From: an uncultured Bacteroidia bacterium
GTDB lineage: Bacteria; Bacteroidota; Bacteroidia; Bacteroidales; Prolixibacteraceae
DNA length: 54,499 nucleotides
Direction of reading: 5' to 3'
Assembly: GCA_903904515.1 (NCBI GenBank)
Contig: CAIVCR010000023.1
Span: forward strand, 1 to 54,499
Of this stretch, positions 53,051 through 54,499 are shown in pieces (position 1 is the first letter of the stretch; each line of letters begins with the position of its first letter). Position numbers and translations under genes: made by a program. Below the pieces are notes generated by a model, which saw only the letters and a list, made by a program, of their open reading frames with translations, had not been told where the DNA came from and did no database searches.

Positions 53051-53453
53051 TTCACTTTCCGGTAAGAATCCTATCTTTATTCCTCCTTATATGTAATGAG
53101 AATAATTAAATGACGTATTATAGGCTCAAGAGGATTGCGAGGATTGGGAATACAAAAAATGCCACTAAGGCTCGAAGACTCAAAGTTACACTAAGTGTAT
53201 TCCTTTCTATTTCAACCCTTTGAGAGCCTTAGTGTCTTGGCGACTTTTTGGCTATTTTAATACTTTTAATTTTTATTGTAACAAATTTTCAATTATCAAA
53301 ATGCGACATTTTATACTTGCATAAACTTAAGATTACGATCATGCACCTGAAACCCTCATCTGCCAAAGCTCGCAAAAAAAGATTTTTAAATCAATGAGGG
53401 TTCCATTCGTATCAAAAAACTCATTATTAACAAGATAAATTAAATATATACGG
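53051..53453. other. 403-base intergenic region with hairpins
   Basis: Contains the hairpin at 53161-53242 and a second stem further on (AACCCTCAT 53351-53359, ATGAGGGTT 53394-53402, loop 34). A small frame of 18 codons (53341-53397, rich in Lys and Arg) lies inside that stem; it may be chance. No tRNA or other RNA gene recognised. Confidence 0.5.
53161..53242. repeat. Intergenic hairpin of CACTAAGG-type words
   Basis: Arms 53161-53185 and 53218-53242 pair imperfectly around the core CACTAAGGCTC / GAGCCTTAGTG. Each arm is built from near-copies of short words (CTAAGGCTC, GAAGACTCAAAG, CACTAAGTG), as in the elements at 14514 and 47137. Confidence 0.6.
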
Positions 53454-54499
53454 ATGAAAACTATTTTTTCTCTCCTTTTGACTTTGATGGCGAGTTACTC
53501 TAATGGGCAGGGTGAATCACCCAAATTAACCATTGTCTCTTCTCCGTCAGGAAGTCAGTACACTCAAATAAACAAAAACGGCAAAACTGTCATTCCCAAT
53601 GGGAGGTTCATAACGCCATACGGAAAGTCGGTTGAGGTCGCACCGCATCCTTACGGATTGACCCTGAGCCAGGACGGAACAGTAGCAGTTACAGCCAATT
53701 CAGGCACTTGCCCACTTTCTATCTCTATTATCAAAAATCTAAAATCGGGCCATCCAACGGTTATGCAGGTTCCTCCGGGTGCCTCAAACGACCGGGGAGT
53801 TCTGGCCTCAGTTTTCATGGGGGTGGCTATATCCCCGGATAATAAGATTGTGTATGTTTCGGGTGGGCAGGAAAATAAAATCTACCTTTTTTCCATCGGG
53901 TCGGGAGCCAAACTTGATTCAGTGGACTGTTCCATCTCCGAAACAGGACAAAAGAGTCCGGACGGATATATCGGGGATATGAAGCTTGACCATGATGGAC
54001 GCTATTTATATGCTGTCGACCAGATGAATTTCCGCTTGCTGGTTATCGATACCAGGACCAAAAAGGTGGTTGGAGAGGCCCAAACAGGCAGATACCCCTT
54101 TGGCGTGGCTCTCTCTTCAGATGGAGAGAAAATCTATGTCACCAATGTGGGGATGTTCGAATATAGCAAGATAGGCAATATTGAAGCCCGGAGTGATTAT
54201 AAAAAGGCGCTCCCGTTTCCTGCTTTTGCGTTTGGATCCGAAGAGATGAAAAATGGGACAAGGATCAATTCGATGGATATTCCCGGTTTAGGTGACCCTA
54301 ATGCCCCCGAATCTTTTTCGGTTTGGTCCTATTCGCTGAAGAATCGCTCCAATCCGGAAGTCGGATCCAAAATAAAAACCGGAGAGCTTGTAGGTCAAAT
54401 GATCGAAGGGATTCCTGCAGTGGGTGGCTCAAGTCCCAACTCAATGGCCGTAACTGACCGGTATGTTTTTGTCAGTAATGGAACAAACGATAATATCTC
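53454..54499 (+). CDS. Exported YVTN/WD40-type beta-propeller protein (3' end beyond window)
   Basis: 348 complete codons are present and the frame runs off the window. The ATG at 53454 starts a signal peptide (MKTIFSLLLTLMASYSNG). The body has propeller repeats of the YVTN kind: PHPYGLTLSQDGTVAVTANSG, VFMGVAISPDNKIVYVSGG, DGYIGDMKLDHDGRYLYAVDQ and RYPFGVALSSDGEKIYVTNVG. In Bacteroidota such propellers are often joined to a C-terminal phosphoesterase domain, which cannot be checked here. Probably periplasmic; the function is unknown. Confidence 0.85.
   Translation, partial: MKTIFSLLLTLMASYSNGQGESPKLTIVSSPSGSQYTQINKNGKTVIPNGRFITPYGKSVEVAPHPYGLTLSQDGTVAVTANSGTCPLSISIIKNLKSGHPTVMQVPPGASNDRGVLASVFMGVAISPDNKIVYVSGGQENKIYLFSIGSGAKLDSVDCSISETGQKSPDGYIGDMKLDHDGRYLYAVDQMNFRLLVIDTRTKKVVGEAQTGRYPFGVALSSDGEKIYVTNVGMFEYSKIGNIEARSDYKKALPFPAFAFGSEEMKNGTRINSMDIPGLGDPNAPESFSVWSYSLKNRSNPEVGSKIKTGELVGQMIEGIPAVGGSSPNSMAVTDRYVFVSNGTNDNI

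Noticed and set aside
1-54499. Search for tRNA, rRNA, insertion sequences, prophage and defence systems
   Set aside because: No cloverleaf-like segment, transposase, integrase, phage gene or known defence operon was recognised by eye; the AlbA_2 protein alone is not enough. A tRNA or covariance-model scan could not be run here.

Overview
The window looks like chromosomal DNA from a member of the Bacteroidota, probably class Bacteroidia and perhaps a Prolixibacteraceae/Marinilabiliales-type carbohydrate degrader; the exact taxon is inference. Supporting signs are promoters of the Bacteroidota -33/-7 type (TTTG, about 20 nt, TAnnTTTG), the absence of Shine-Dalgarno leaders, many exported and lipoprotein glycosidases, a DUF4249 lipoprotein, a stand-alone RRM protein and an AraC regulator with a membrane N-terminus. 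No tRNA, rRNA, insertion sequence, prophage or CRISPR array was recognised.

Layout. 1-6009 (minus strand): the N-terminal part of a TonB-dependent receptor, a medium-chain acyl-CoA ligase, an RNA cyclic phosphodiesterase (ThpR), and the ahpC-ahpF peroxide detoxification pair. oxyR diverges from ahpC at 6289, with a perfect inverted repeat between them. 7338-12075 (plus strand): a GH35 beta-galactosidase, a class V PLP enzyme and a CE7 esterase. 12181-35168 (minus strand): a long, nearly gap-free run of fourteen genes, almost all exported, for dismantling a complex glycan. It holds two secreted Gfo/Idh oxidoreductases, a DUF6807 (PmoA-like) protein, GH20, two GH29 fucosidases, GH78, GH172, a GH32/GH43-like propeller, an SDR enzyme, a probable mutarotase-like lipoprotein and several proteins with glycosidase folds that I cannot place in a family. 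There is no SusC/SusD pair and no inner-membrane transporter. A divergent AraC-family regulator with seven membrane segments (35727-36935) is the obvious candidate switch.

36936-40896 holds two small unknown genes with similar N-termini (the second with an OmpA-C-like segment but no signal peptide), a lipoprotein with a probable Cys-His-Asp triad, and an SDR gene. 40956-53050 is mostly housekeeping: dnaG, an RRM protein, a DUF4249 lipoprotein, dprA, a DEAD-box helicase, a long PurF-like enzyme, a SPOR protein, a CMD/AhpD-like protein, a U32 family (RlhA-like) protein and an AlbA_2 domain protein. The window ends inside an exported YVTN/WD40-type beta-propeller protein.

How the genes work together: the island at 12-35 kb appears to remove terminal L-fucose, L-rhamnose, hexosamine and furanosidic sugars from a branched substrate outside the cytoplasm. 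The neighbouring GH35 and CE7 genes may add galactosidase and deacetylase activity. The missing transport genes mean uptake must be encoded elsewhere. Striking non-coding features are a heptanucleotide tandem array (GGCRRCT) after the U32 gene, several intergenic hairpins built from degenerate internal repeats, and one identical 12-bp palindrome upstream of both the TonB receptor and the glycosidase island.
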